A stretch of 64,000 nt of DNA from Thermus composti (GTDB lineage: Bacteria > Deinococcota > Deinococci > Deinococcales > Thermaceae). This document shows positions 1 to 8,171 of the stretch, piece by piece. How positions within the stretch are numbered: the first letter of the stretch is position 1; each line of letters begins with the position of its first letter. Both the position numbers and the translations under genes were made by a program. The notes below the pieces were generated by a model. That model searched no databases and was not told the DNA's origin. It saw only the letters and a list, made by a program, of their open reading frames with translations. The stretch lies in NCBI RefSeq assembly GCF_014647535.1, contig NZ_BMPJ01000001.1, forward strand, positions 83,641 to 147,640, in the 5' to 3' direction.

Positions 1-562
1 GCCCTTCCCCCAGGTGGAAGAAGGCCTCCTCGTAGGCTAGGCCCTCTATGGGGGTCTCGGGGGGGATCCTAAGGAGGAAGTCCCCCACCCGGATCCCTTC
101 GGGTAGGACCTCGAGGGGGCCTCGGGCGACCTCTTGGCTTTCCCCCTCGGGGTCGTTTAGGGGGGTGTAGAGGAGGCGGACGAAGAGGCCCTTTAGGCTT
201 AGGAGCACGTTGCTTTCGTCCCGGAAGGGGGCCTTGTGGAGGAGGCGCTCCTCCACCTCCACCACCTCTCCTAGGAGGGCGTAGCGGTCCAGGGGAAGAA
301 GGGCCTTGCCCGTCTCTAAGAGGGCGAGGAAGCGGGCGCGGTCCTCCTCGGAGAGGAGGACGGGGGCCTTGCCCTTTCCTACCCGGGGGTCCTGGTCCAG
401 CCGCTCCCTAAGGAGGCCCTTGGCGGCCTCCAGGGCCTCTTCCCGGGTGGGGTAGAGGCTATAGGGGTTCACCTTGAAGAGGAGCTCGTAGCCCTTGGGG
501 CCTTGGATGAGCCAGGCCAGGTGGAGCTCAAAGAAACGGCGCTTCTTCCAGGCGGGGTGCAC
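1..562 (-). CDS. Unknown protein, 3' end outside window (partial)
   Basis: An open frame runs on the minus strand from GTG at 562 to the window edge, about 187 codons with no stop. It begins VHPAWKKRRFFELHLAWL and shows normal Thermus codon use (G/C third positions, many Leu, Glu and Arg). I recognise no domain; there is no signal peptide or membrane segment in the visible part. The GTG lies 6 bases behind a TATACT box, so the mRNA should be leaderless. It is divergent from mrp, which says little about function. Reality as a gene is fairly sure; function is unknown. Confidence 0.7.
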   Translation of the reverse strand, partial: MHPAWKKRRFFELHLAWLIQGPKGYELLFKVNPYSLYPTREEALEAAKGLLRERLDQDPRVGKGKAPVLLSEEDRARFLALLETGKALLPLDRYALLGEVVEVEERLLHKAPFRDESNVLLSLKGLFVRLLYTPLNDPEGESQEVARGPLEVLPEGIRVGDFLLRIPPETPIEGLAYEEAFFHLGEG

Positions 563-568
563 GGGAAA

Positions 569-597
569 AGTATATTGTGCCTTTGGGCCTTGCCCAA
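569..597 (-). promoter_or_regulatory. Promoter of the partial gene
   Basis: Minus strand: -35 TTGGGC (592-597), 17-base spacer, -10 TATACT (569-574), then 6 bases to the GTG at 562. This is a good sigma-A promoter placed for a leaderless transcript. Confidence 0.6.
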
Positions 598-616
598 AGC
601 TATCGTCCGGTATACT
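590..616 (+). promoter_or_regulatory. Promoter of mrp
   Basis: The -10 TATACT lies at 611-616, 11 bases before the ATG at 628. A possible -35 TTGCCC is at 590-595 with a short 15-base spacer. It overlaps the -35 of the divergent promoter, so the two may compete for polymerase. Confidence 0.5.
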
Positions 617-627
617 CTAGGCCCGGT

Positions 628-1680
628 ATGGCGCTATCCGAAGAGCGGGTCCTCGAGGCCCTCCGCACCGTGATGGACCCCGAGCTGGGCAAGGACCTGG
701 TCTCCTTGGGCATGGTGGGCGAGGTCCGCGTGGAGGGGGGGCGGGTGGATCTCCTGGTGAACCTCACCACCCCCGCCTGCCCCTTGAAGGGCCAGATTGA
801 GGCGGACATCAAGCGGGCCCTCGCTCCCTTGGGGGCGGAGGAGGTGCGGGTGCGCTTCGGCGGCGGGGTCCGCCCCCCCGAGCGCTACGCCCTTCCCGGG
901 GTGAAGCACGTGGTGGCCGTGGCCTCGGGGAAGGGCGGGGTGGGGAAGAGCACCGTGGCCGCCAACCTGGCCCTGGCCCTGAGCCGGGAAGGGGCCAGGG
1001 TGGGCCTTCTGGACGCCGACCTCTACGGGCCGAGCCAGGCCAAGATGTTTGGCCTCGAGGGGGCCCGCTTGAAGGTGGACCAAAACCGCAGGATCCTCCC
1101 CTTGGAGGCCCACGGGATCAAGGTGCTTTCCATCGCCAACATCGTCCCCCCTGGGCAGGCCTTGGCCTGGCGGGGGCCCATCCTCCACGGCACCCTTAAG
1201 CAGTTTTTGGAGGACGTGAACTGGGGGGAGCTGGACTACCTGGTGGTGGACCTCCCCCCGGGCACGGGGGACGTGCAGCTTAGCCTCTCCCAGCTCACCC
1301 AGGTATCGGGCGGGGTCATCGTCACCACGCCCCAGGAGGTGGCCCTCATAGACGCCGAGCGGGCGGCGGACATGTTCCGGAAGCTCCAGATTCCCGTCCT
1401 CGGGGTCCTGGAGAACATGAGCTTCTTCCTCTGCCCCCATTGCGGCAAGCCCACCCCCATCTTCGGGGAAGGGGGCGGGAAGCGCCTGGCGGAAAGGCTC
1501 AAGACCCGCTTCCTGGGGGAGGTCCCCCTCACCCTGGCCTTGCGGGAAAGCGGCGACAAGGGCGTGCCCATCCTGGTCCAAGACCCAGAAGGGGAGGAGG
1601 CCCAGGCCTTCCTCAGGGCGGCCCGGGAGCTCGCCGCCGCCCTGAGCGTCCAGACCTTCCTCACCCTGCCCATGGTCTAG
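628..1680 (+). CDS. mrp: Mrp/ApbC iron-sulfur carrier ATPase
   Basis: A 350-residue cytoplasmic P-loop ATPase of the Mrp/NBP35 family, which carries and delivers Fe-S clusters. The N-terminal ~85 residues form the DUF59/MIP18-like domain. The deviant Walker A GKGGVGKS lies at about 101-108, and a CPHC pair near residue 270 is the bridging Fe-S ligand site. The ATG at 628 is chosen because it follows the TATACT promoter; an upstream in-frame start would lie before the transcription start. It heads an operon with a Fe-S-sensing regulator 1 base downstream, which fits a role in Fe-S metabolism. Confidence 0.93.
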   Translation: MALSEERVLEALRTVMDPELGKDLVSLGMVGEVRVEGGRVDLLVNLTTPACPLKGQIEADIKRALAPLGAEEVRVRFGGGVRPPERYALPGVKHVVAVASGKGGVGKSTVAANLALALSREGARVGLLDADLYGPSQAKMFGLEGARLKVDQNRRILPLEAHGIKVLSIANIVPPGQALAWRGPILHGTLKQFLEDVNWGELDYLVVDLPPGTGDVQLSLSQLTQVSGGVIVTTPQEVALIDAERAADMFRKLQIPVLGVLENMSFFLCPHCGKPTPIFGEGGGKRLAERLKTRFLGEVPLTLALRESGDKGVPILVQDPEGEEAQAFLRAARELAAALSVQTFLTLPMV

Positions 1681-1681
1681 C

Positions 1682-2293
1682 ATGGCGCTTCTTTTGGAGG
1701 GGACCAAGGAACGGGTTTTGGACCTCCTCCGCGCCCGGCCCCGCACCGCCAAGGAGGTGGCGGAGGCTTTGGGGATAAGCCGCGTCGCCGTTCAAAAGCA
1801 CCTCCAGGACCTGGAGGCCAAGGGGCTCGTGGCCTCGGAGGTGCGGAGATGCCCGGGCCGGGGCAGGCCCTACCGGCTCTGGCGGGCCCTGGACCCCGAG
1901 GCCCCCTACGCCGCCCTCTGCGGGGACGTGCTTAGGAGCCTGGAGCGGGCCTTTGGGCGGGAAGGGGTGGTGCGGGTCCTGTTGGAGCGGAACCGGGCCC
2001 TCTTCGCCCCCCTGGGCCTGGAGGGCCTTCCCCTTAGGGAGAAGCTGGAGCGCCTGGCGGCCTTCCTCCGCCAAAGGGGGTACGAGGCGGAGGTGGTGGA
2101 GGAGGAAGGGGTCCTTTACCTCTGCCAGCACCGATGTCCCAAGCTCGCCCTTTCCCAGGAGCACGAGGCCCTTTGCCAAAGCGAGCTTCTGGCCTACGAG
2201 GAGCTTTTGGGCCTCCCCCTGGTGCGGGAGGAGCGCCTGGCGGAGGGGGGAAGCTGTTGCCGCTACCGGATCGCCCCGGGGAAGGTATCCTGA
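1682..2293 (+). CDS. SufR-like HTH regulator with C-terminal cysteines
   Basis: A 203-residue transcription factor. Residues ~1-65 are a winged helix (TAKEVAEALGISRVAVQKHL is the recognition unit). The C-terminal half carries five cysteines: a CQHRC pair, a third 14 residues on, and a CC near the C terminus. This resembles the Fe-S-binding region of SufR-type repressors. The start is one base after the mrp stop, so the two are probably co-transcribed. Likely role: sensing Fe-S status and controlling this operon or a suf operon. The family call is confident; the cluster type and targets are inferred. Confidence 0.8.
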   Translation: MALLLEGTKERVLDLLRARPRTAKEVAEALGISRVAVQKHLQDLEAKGLVASEVRRCPGRGRPYRLWRALDPEAPYAALCGDVLRSLERAFGREGVVRVLLERNRALFAPLGLEGLPLREKLERLAAFLRQRGYEAEVVEEEGVLYLCQHRCPKLALSQEHEALCQSELLAYEELLGLPLVREERLAEGGSCCRYRIAPGKVS

Positions 2294-2296
2294 GGG

Positions 2297-3061
2297 GTGT
2301 GGGTCTACCGTCTGAAGGGCACCGCCGAGGCCCTGGAGGCCCTTCTTCCGGAGCTCTTTGAGCGGGGAGCGAGGGGGGTCTGGGAGCGGGAAGGGGAGGT
2401 CTGGGCCTACTTCCCCGCCCCCCTGGACCTCCCCTTTGGGGGGGTGTGGGAGGAGGTGCCCGAGGAGGACTGGCTCGAGGCCTGGCGGCGCGACCTTAGG
2501 CCCGCCCTAGCTCCGCCCTTCGTGGTCCTCGCCCCCTGGCACGCCTGGGAGGGGCCGGAGATCCCCTTGGTCATAGAGCCCGGCATGGCCTTCGGCACCG
2601 GGCACCACGAGACCACCCGCCTCGCCCTAAGGGCCCTTGCCCGCCACCTCCGCCCTGGGGAAAAGGTCCTGGACCTGGGCACGGGAAGCGGCATCCTGGC
2701 CATCGCCGCCGAGAAGCTTGGGGGAAAGGCCCTGGGGGTGGACATAGACCCCACGGTCCTCCCCCAGGCGGAGGCCAACGCCCAAAGGAACGGGGTGCGC
2801 CCCCGTTTTCTAGAGGGGAGCCTCGAGGCCGCCCTCCCCCAAGGCCCCTTTGACCTCCTGGTGGCGAACCTCTACGCCGAGCTCCACGCCGAGCTCGCCC
2901 CCCGCTACGCCGAGGCCCTCGCCCCTGGGGGAAGGGCCCTCCTCACGGGGATCCTCAAGGAGCGGGCCCCCGGGGTGCGGGAGGCCCTGGCGGGGGCGGG
3001 GTTCAGGCCCTTGGAGGAGGAGGCGGAAGGGGAATGGGTCCTCCTGGCCTATGGGAGGTGA
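2297..3061 (+). CDS. prmA: Ribosomal protein L11 methyltransferase
   Basis: A 254-residue SAM-dependent enzyme that trimethylates ribosomal protein L11. The N-terminal ~55 residues are the L11-recognition domain. The methyltransferase core has GTGHHETT near 100-108 and the SAM motif LDLGTGSG at ~125-132, with VANLYAEL as the later motif. Length and sequence match the T. thermophilus PrmA I remember. The GTG start at 2297 is 3 bases after the upstream stop. It is operonic with the regulator before it and rsmE after it. Confidence 0.95.
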   Translation: MWVYRLKGTAEALEALLPELFERGARGVWEREGEVWAYFPAPLDLPFGGVWEEVPEEDWLEAWRRDLRPALAPPFVVLAPWHAWEGPEIPLVIEPGMAFGTGHHETTRLALRALARHLRPGEKVLDLGTGSGILAIAAEKLGGKALGVDIDPTVLPQAEANAQRNGVRPRFLEGSLEAALPQGPFDLLVANLYAELHAELAPRYAEALAPGGRALLTGILKERAPGVREALAGAGFRPLEEEAEGEWVLLAYGR

Positions 3062-3063
3062 GC

Positions 3064-3750
3064 GTGCGGCCCCACCGCGCCTATAGCCCCGGTCTCACCG
3101 GGGTCTTGCCCCTTAGGGAAAGCCATCACCTGGCCGAGGTCCTAAGGGCCCGGGTGGGGGACCGGTTCACCGTCTTTGACGGGGAGCGGGAGGCCCTGGC
3201 GGAGGTGGTGGACCTGGGCCCCCCGGTGCGCTACCGCATCCTGGAGGAGCGCCTGCCCCAAAGGGAGGTGGGGGTGGAGGTGGTCCTCTACGTGGCCCTC
3301 CTCAAGGGGGACAAGCTTTCCGAGGTGGTGCGCGCCGCCACGGAGCTCGGGGCCACCCGGATCCAGCCCCTCATCACCCGCCATTCCGTCCCCAAGGAGA
3401 TGGGGGAGGGGAAGCTTAGGCGCCTCCAGGCCATCGCCCTCGAGGCGGCCAAGCAGTCGGGGCGGGTCCAGATCCCCGAGGTCCTTCCCCCCATTCCCTT
3501 AAAGGCGGTGCCCCAGGTGCCCCAGGGCCTGGTGGCCCACGTGGGGGCGGGGGCCCGGGTGCGGGAGGTCCTGGACCCGGAAAAGCCTCTCGCCCTCGCC
3601 GTGGGGCCGGAAGGGGGCTTCGCCGAGGAGGAGGTGGACTTTTTGGAGGCCCGGGGGTTTACCCCGGTGACCTTGGGCAGGCGCATCCTCCGGGCGGAGA
3701 CGGCCGCTTTGGCCCTCCTCGCCCTCTGCACCGCGGGGGAGGGGCGGTGA
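3064..3750 (+). CDS. rsmE: 16S rRNA m3U1498 methyltransferase RsmE
   Basis: A 228-residue SPOUT-family RNA methyltransferase that modifies U1498 of 16S rRNA. An N-terminal PUA-like domain (~1-70) precedes the knotted SPOUT domain. Typical C-terminal motifs are visible: LAVGPEGGF and LGRRILRAETAALALL. GTG at 3064 (VRPHRAYSPG) gives the T. thermophilus-like length and lies 2 bases after the prmA stop; a start at 3034 would overlap prmA more and add an atypical N terminus. Confidence 0.95.
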   Translation: MRPHRAYSPGLTGVLPLRESHHLAEVLRARVGDRFTVFDGEREALAEVVDLGPPVRYRILEERLPQREVGVEVVLYVALLKGDKLSEVVRAATELGATRIQPLITRHSVPKEMGEGKLRRLQAIALEAAKQSGRVQIPEVLPPIPLKAVPQVPQGLVAHVGAGARVREVLDPEKPLALAVGPEGGFAEEEVDFLEARGFTPVTLGRRILRAETAALALLALCTAGEGR

Positions 3751-4196
3751 GGGTGGGCGGGCCGGCGATGGCTTGGCTGGCGTTCCTTCTCCTCCTCGCC
3801 GGGTGCCGCTACACCTTCCTCCCCCTAGACCCTGGCAAGCCCCCGCCCCCCGAGCGCCCCTTCGTGGTGGCCCGGCTTCTTGCCGAAGGGGAAAGGGCGC
3901 GGCTCTCCTTGCGGGTGGAAAGGCTGGACGCTCCCGGCTACCTCCTCCTCCGGTGGTACCGGGAGGAAACCCTCCTCCAGGAGAAGGCCCTTTTCCTGGA
4001 GGCGCCTGGCGCCTACGAGGCCTTCTTCCCCTTGGGGGAGGGGTACCACCGGCTTTTGGGGCTTTGGGGGGGGCGGGCGCTTTTTCAGCTGGACCTGGGC
4101 ACCCCGGGCCTACCGGACCCCGAGGAAGAGGAGCACCAGGGGGATGGTGAGGAAGGCCAGGAAGGTGGAGACCACCACGCTCCGGGCCACCCGTAG
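3747..4196 (+). CDS. Small putative lipoprotein
   Basis: 149 residues if started at GTG 3747, which overlaps the rsmE stop as GTGA. The N terminus is a lipoprotein signal: Arg2, a hydrophobic stretch and lipobox LLAGC at ~16-20. No other domain is recognised. ATG 3768 is an alternative start but would leave no positive n-region. The last ~29 codons lie antisense to the 3' end of the AEC transporter gene and are unusually acidic and His-rich. The authentic protein may once have ended near 4110. Confidence 0.65.
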   Translation: MRVGGPAMAWLAFLLLLAGCRYTFLPLDPGKPPPPERPFVVARLLAEGERARLSLRVERLDAPGYLLLRWYREETLLQEKALFLEAPGAYEAFFPLGEGYHRLLGLWGGRALFQLDLGTPGLPDPEEEEHQGDGEEGQEGGDHHAPGHP

Positions 4197-5012
4197 GGCA
4201 TCCCCCCCGAACTCCCGGGTCATGAGGAAGGCGTTCACCGCCACCGGGGTGGCGGACTGCAGGACCAGGACCCGGCGCTCAAGCTCCGGTAGCCCTAGCG
4301 CCAGGCCCACCCCGTAGGCCAGAAGGGGGGCGAGGACGAGCCTCAGGGCGCTGGCCGTGGCCTCAAAGGCCCCCACCTGGAAGCGGGTCTTTCCCATCTG
4401 CATCCCTAGGGTGAGGAGGAGGACGGGGATGGCCGCCTGGCCCATGAGCCGCACCCCCTCGTCCAGCCGGAAGGGGAGGGCCACCCCCAGGCCCTTGAGG
4501 GCGAGGCCCAGGAAGAGGGCGTAGAAGAGGGGGAGGCGCAAGGTGAAGAGGAGGCCTTCCTTGAGGCTTCCTCCCCGGAGGAAGGCGGGGCCTAGGCCGA
4601 ACATGACCACGCTGGAGAGGATGAAGTAGACCACGGCCCGCCTAAGGCCCTCTTCCCCCAGGGCGAAGTAGGTGAGGGAGAGGCCCATGTTGCCCGAGTT
4701 GGGGAAAAGGCTGCACACCAAAAGCCCCTTGGCGCTCTCGGGGGAAAGCCCTAGGAGCCTCCCCACCCCCCGGATGGCGAGGAAAAGGAGGCCGTAGGTG
4801 AGGGCGAAGCCCAGCACCAGGCCCAAAAGCCCTTCCCGGGTGTACTCCGCCCGGTACATGGCGTCAAAGATGAGGGCGGGCACCAGGAGGTAGAGGGTGA
4901 GGCGGCTTAGGGTGGCGAGGTCCATCTCCAGGCGCTTGCCCAGGAGGTAGCCGGAAAAGACCACCAGGGCCACGGGGACCACGGTGTTGAGGAGGGCTTC
5001 CATGTGGGGCAT
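4110..5012 (-). CDS. AEC-family membrane transporter
   Basis: About 300 residues, almost entirely hydrophobic, with ~10 predicted membrane segments. The family signature FPNSGNMGLSL lies near residue 110, and PVAVNAFLMTREFGGD near the C terminus is also typical of auxin-efflux-carrier/malate permease proteins. It probably exports or takes up a small organic anion; the substrate is not inferable. ATG 5012 (MPHMEALL) or ATG 5003 (MEALL) are both possible starts. Its 5' end is only 9 bases from the divergent start at 5022, so each promoter must lie inside the other gene's 5' end. Confidence 0.85.
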   Translation of the reverse strand: MPHMEALLNTVVPVALVVFSGYLLGKRLEMDLATLSRLTLYLLVPALIFDAMYRAEYTREGLLGLVLGFALTYGLLFLAIRGVGRLLGLSPESAKGLLVCSLFPNSGNMGLSLTYFALGEEGLRRAVVYFILSSVVMFGLGPAFLRGGSLKEGLLFTLRLPLFYALFLGLALKGLGVALPFRLDEGVRLMGQAAIPVLLLTLGMQMGKTRFQVGAFEATASALRLVLAPLLAYGVGLALGLPELERRVLVLQSATPVAVNAFLMTREFGGDALRVARSVVVSTFLAFLTIPLVLLFLGVR

Positions 5013-5021
5013 TCTAGAGGC

Positions 5022-5843
5022 ATGCCCACCTACCTCGCCCTGGCCGAGGCCATCCGGGAGGTCCTCGTGCGGGGGGCTTGGGCCCCGAGGCGCCAGGTCC
5101 TTCCCATCCCCGAAGGGAGCTTCCTGGTGATGCCCGCAGCAGACGGGGAGCTTGCCCTTTGCAAGCTGGTGACGGTGGAGCCCCGCAAGACCCCTTCCGT
5201 CCAGGCGGAGGTTTGGGTGAAGCGGCTTTCCACGGGGGAGGTCTTTCGCCTTCCCGGGGAGGAGCTCACCCGTAGGCGCACCGCCGCCCTTTCCCTCCTT
5301 ACCGCAAGGCTCCTCGCTCCAAGGCGGGAGGGGGCGCTTCTCGTGGTGGGCCCGGGGGCTTTGGGGGAGGCCCACCTCGAGGCCTTCCACGAGGGCTTTT
5401 CCTTAAGCCGGGTCCTGGTGCGGGGCAGGGGGCGGGAGCGGGTTTTGGCCTTTTTGGCGAGGGCCCAAGCCTTGGAGCTTCCCGCCGAGGAGTGGCGGGA
5501 AGAGGCCGTCCCTGAGGACGTGGCCTTTATCGTCACCGCCACCCCAAGCCCCACCCCGGTCCTCCCCGAAAGGGTGCCCGAGGGGGTTTTCGTGGCGGCG
5601 GTGGGGTCTTTCCGCCCGGGGATGCGGGAGGTGCCCGAGGCCCTGGTGCGGGAGGCGGCCCTCTACTGCGACACCGAGGACGCCCTAAAGGAGGCGGGGG
5701 AACTTCAGGGGGTGGAAAGGCCCATCGTCCCCTTGCGGGAAGCCCTTTTGGGTAGGCGGGCCGAGGGGCCTTTCGTCCTCTTTAAGAGCGTGGGCCACGC
5801 CCTCTTTGACCTGGCGGCGGCCCGGGCCTACCTGGGCCTATAG
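5022..5843 (+). CDS. Ornithine cyclodeaminase / mu-crystallin family protein
   Basis: 273 residues with the family layout: an N-terminal substrate domain (PRRQVLPIPEGSFLVMPA), then a Rossmann domain starting LLVVGPGALGEAHLEAF at ~105-121, and a late GSFRPGMREVP motif. Relatives include ornithine cyclodeaminase, alanine dehydrogenase of the mu-crystallin type and imine reductases; which reaction applies here is not clear. ATG 5022 is chosen over upstream codons because a CATTCT -10 (5010-5015), with TTGAGG (4987-4992) 17 bases before it, precedes it. It converges on and overlaps the next minus-strand gene by 6 bases. Confidence 0.8.
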   Translation: MPTYLALAEAIREVLVRGAWAPRRQVLPIPEGSFLVMPAADGELALCKLVTVEPRKTPSVQAEVWVKRLSTGEVFRLPGEELTRRRTAALSLLTARLLAPRREGALLVVGPGALGEAHLEAFHEGFSLSRVLVRGRGRERVLAFLARAQALELPAEEWREEAVPEDVAFIVTATPSPTPVLPERVPEGVFVAAVGSFRPGMREVPEALVREAALYCDTEDALKEAGELQGVERPIVPLREALLGRRAEGPFVLFKSVGHALFDLAAARAYLGL

Positions 5844-6747
5844 CCGGACCACGATCTTGCCCACGTGCCCCCGGTCCAGAAGGGCCTGGAAGGCGGCCTC
5901 GGCCTCGGCGAAGGGGAAGACCTTCCCCACCACGGGCCTAAGGGTCTTCCCCAGGCGGGGAAGGAGGAAGGCGAGGGCCTCTTCCAAGAGGGGCTTTTCC
6001 CCCAGGAGGGGGGAAAGCCAGAAGCCCACGACCGAGAGGTTCTTGCGCATGAGCCTTAGGGGGTTCACGGGAACCACCTCCCCTTCCGCCGCCCCGATGT
6101 AGACCAGGCGCCCTTTGGGCCTGAGGAGGCTTAGGCTTTCCTCCACCGCCTTGCCCCGCACCTCCAGGACCAGGTCCACGCCCCCTAGGGCCCGCACCTT
6201 CTCGGGTAGCTCCTCGTAGGTGGCCGCGAGGCCCGCCCCGAGGCTTTGGGGAAGGGCGAGCTTTTCCGCCCTCGAGGCCGCCGCCACCACCTCTAGCCCT
6301 AGCGCCCGGGCCACCTGCACCGCCGCCGTGCCCAAGGCTCCCGCCGCCGCCTGGACCAACACCCGCTCCCCGGGCCTCACCCCCGCCTGCTTTAGGGCCA
6401 GGTAGGCGGTGAGGAAGGAGACGGGGAAGCTTGCGGCCTCTTCCGGGGAAAGCCCCTCGGGGACGGGGAGGAGGGCTTCCCTGGGCACCGCCACCCGCTC
6501 GGCGAGCCCCCCTTGGCCGATGAGGGCGGCGTAGCGCCGGCCTTCGGCCTGGCCCACCACTTCCATCCCGGGGACGAAGGGGGGGGTGGGATCGGGTGAG
6601 GTAGGCCCCGAGGCGCATCAGGTGGTCCGCGAAGTTGAGGCCGACGGCCTCCACCCTAAGGACCACCTCCCCTGGCCCCGGCCTCGGGTCTTCCACGTCC
6701 TTAAGAGCCAGAGGGGCTCCTAGCTTTTCCTGCACCCAGGCTTTCAT
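5838..6747 (-). pseudogene. Quinone-oxidoreductase-like MDR gene, frameshifted
   Basis: Two frames together encode one zinc-less medium-chain dehydrogenase. The first ~57 residues (MKAWVQEKLGAPL to HLMRLGAYLTRSHPP) are in one frame. The rest, from PGMEVVGQAEG to HVGKIVVRL, with the NAD(P)-binding stretch VLVQAAAGALGTAAVQVA, is in another. The break is a run of 8 G (plus strand 6579-6586); 7 would restore the frame. Either the gene is inactive, or a sequencing/assembly error or slippage is involved. ATG 6747 sits 6 bases behind a TAAACT box. Confidence 0.8.
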
Positions 6748-6753
6748 TGGGCT

Positions 6754-6768
6754 AGTTTACGCTATCCT
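6754..6768. promoter_or_regulatory. Paired divergent -10 boxes
   Basis: Minus-strand TAAACT (6754-6759) lies 6 bases before the oxidoreductase ATG. Plus-strand TATCCT (6763-6768) lies 7 bases before the protoglobin GTG. The boxes are 3 bases apart back to back, so both mRNAs should be leaderless. No convincing -35 was seen for either. Confidence 0.5.
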
Positions 6769-6775
6769 GGGAGCC

Positions 6776-7372
6776 GTGACAGAGAGGAACCTCGCCCGCT
6801 TTTACCAGGTGGCCCAAGAAATTTGGAGCTAGCTTCCCCCTTCGGCCCGTTTCCGTCCCCTGGAGGACGGCAAACTCCTTGCCCGCCACGCTGCCCTCAT
6901 GGAAACCTGGACCGAGGAGCTGGTCCAGGGGTTCTACGACACCCTTTTCGGCCACCCCGCCACCCGCAGGGTGTTCCGGGAGGGGGAACGGCCCGCCCGG
7001 GAGAAGACCCTGAGGGACTGGTACCTGCGCACCCTCCGGGGTCCTTTCAACGGGCAGTACTTCGCCTGGCAGGCCCTGGTGGGGTTGGTGCACGTGCGCC
7101 GGGGTGTGACCAACGCCATGATGGCCTCCATGTGGAACTGGCTCACGGAGAAGGTGGCTGAGAAGGCCCGTCAAGCTCTTTCTCCAGAGGAGGCCCAGGC
7201 GCTGGTGGACGCTTGGCGCCGCCTGGCCTTCACGGTGATGGCCCTCATCGCCGAGGAGTACCTGGAGGCTTACCTGGAAGCCCTGGCCTTGGCCCAAGGG
7301 GAAGACCCCCGAGCCTTTATGGAAAAAGCCCAGGAGATGGCGGGGGCCCTCCTCGCCCAGCTCAGCCCTTGA
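6776..7372 (+). pseudogene. Protoglobin interrupted by an in-frame amber codon
   Basis: Read from GTG 6776, the frame gives 18 codons (VTERNLARFYQVAQEIWS), a TAG at 6830-6832, and then continues in the same frame LPPSARFRPLEDGKLLARHA into METWTEELVQGFYDTLF and on to 7372. Read through, it is ~198 residues, the size of a single-domain protoglobin, and VGLVHVRRGV supplies the likely proximal His. CAG to TAG is the simplest explanation. Re-initiation at ATG 6899 would make a 157-residue protein without the first helices. Protoglobins bind heme and O2, CO or NO; a sensing or gas-binding role is inferred. Confidence 0.75.
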
Positions 7373-8171
7373 CCGACCCCGCCAGGAGCCCCCTCAGGAA
7401 GTAGCGGCCCAAGAAGATATAGACCAAAAGGGTGGGCAGGGCGGCCAGGATGGCCCCCGCCATGGGCAGGTTCCACTTCACCGCCTCACCCCCGGCGAGC
7501 TGGGCCAGGGCCACGGTGATGGGCTGGCTCTCGGGCCGGGTGAGGGTCACGGCGAAGAGGAACTCGTTCCAGATCTGGGTGAACTGCCAGATAGCCACCA
7601 CTACGAAGGCGGGGACCGAAAGGGGCAGGATCACGTGGCGGAAGATGCCGAAAAATCCCGCCCCGTCTATGCGGGCTGCCTCCACAAGCTCGTCGGGGAT
7701 CTCGCTGTAATAGTTGCGGAAAATGAGGGTGACGATGGGGATGCCGTAGATGACGTGGACCAGGACGAGCCCGAAAAGGTTGCCGTAGAGGCCGATGGAC
7801 TTCATGAACTGGAAGAGGGGGATGAGGATGCTCTGGTAGGGGATGAACATCCCAAAGAGGATCAGGGCGAAGAGGAGGCCCGACCCCCTAAAGGGCCACT
7901 TGGCCAGGACGTACCCGTTCAGTGACCCCACCAGGGCGGAGAGCAGGGTGGCGGAGGTGGCGAGGACCACGGAGTTTTGGAACTTGGGCCGGAAGGCCTC
8001 CCAAGCGGTGCGGAAGCTCTCCCAGTAGGGGGGGTGGGGCCACTGCCAGACCGTTTCCAGGGTGATCTTGGCGGGCTCCTTGAGGGCGGTGAGGATTACC
8101 AGGTAGACGGGCAGGAGGAAAAACCCCGCCATGAGGAGGAGGAAGGCGTAGAGGAGGACCCGGCCCATCAC
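7362..8171 (-). CDS. Sugar ABC transporter permease (MalG type)
   Basis: 269 residues, six membrane helices and the EAA loop ([24 protein letters not shown], near residue 190) that docks the ATPase. By neighbourhood it belongs to the glucose/mannose importer encoded with the binding protein upstream. ATG 8171 overlaps the stop of the partner permease as ATGA, so translation is probably coupled. Its 3' end overlaps the convergent protoglobin gene by 11 bases. I assign it to glucose import because the binding protein matches the T. thermophilus glucose/galactose-binding protein I remember. Confidence 0.9.
   Translation of the reverse strand: MMGRVLLYAFLLLMAGFFLLPVYLVILTALKEPAKITLETVWQWPHPPYWESFRTAWEAFRPKFQNSVVLATSATLLSALVGSLNGYVLAKWPFRGSGLLFALILFGMFIPYQSILIPLFQFMKSIGLYGNLFGLVLVHVIYGIPIVTLIFRNYYSEIPDELVEAARIDGAGFFGIFRHVILPLSVPAFVVVAIWQFTQIWNEFLFAVTLTRPESQPITVALAQLAGGEAVKWNLPMAGAILAALPTLLVYIFLGRYFLRGLLAGSVKG

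Noticed and set aside
634..1752. Long open frame opposite mrp
   Set aside because: Antisense shadow; Gly-, Pro- and His-rich translation typical of the complement of high-GC genes, and mrp is certain.
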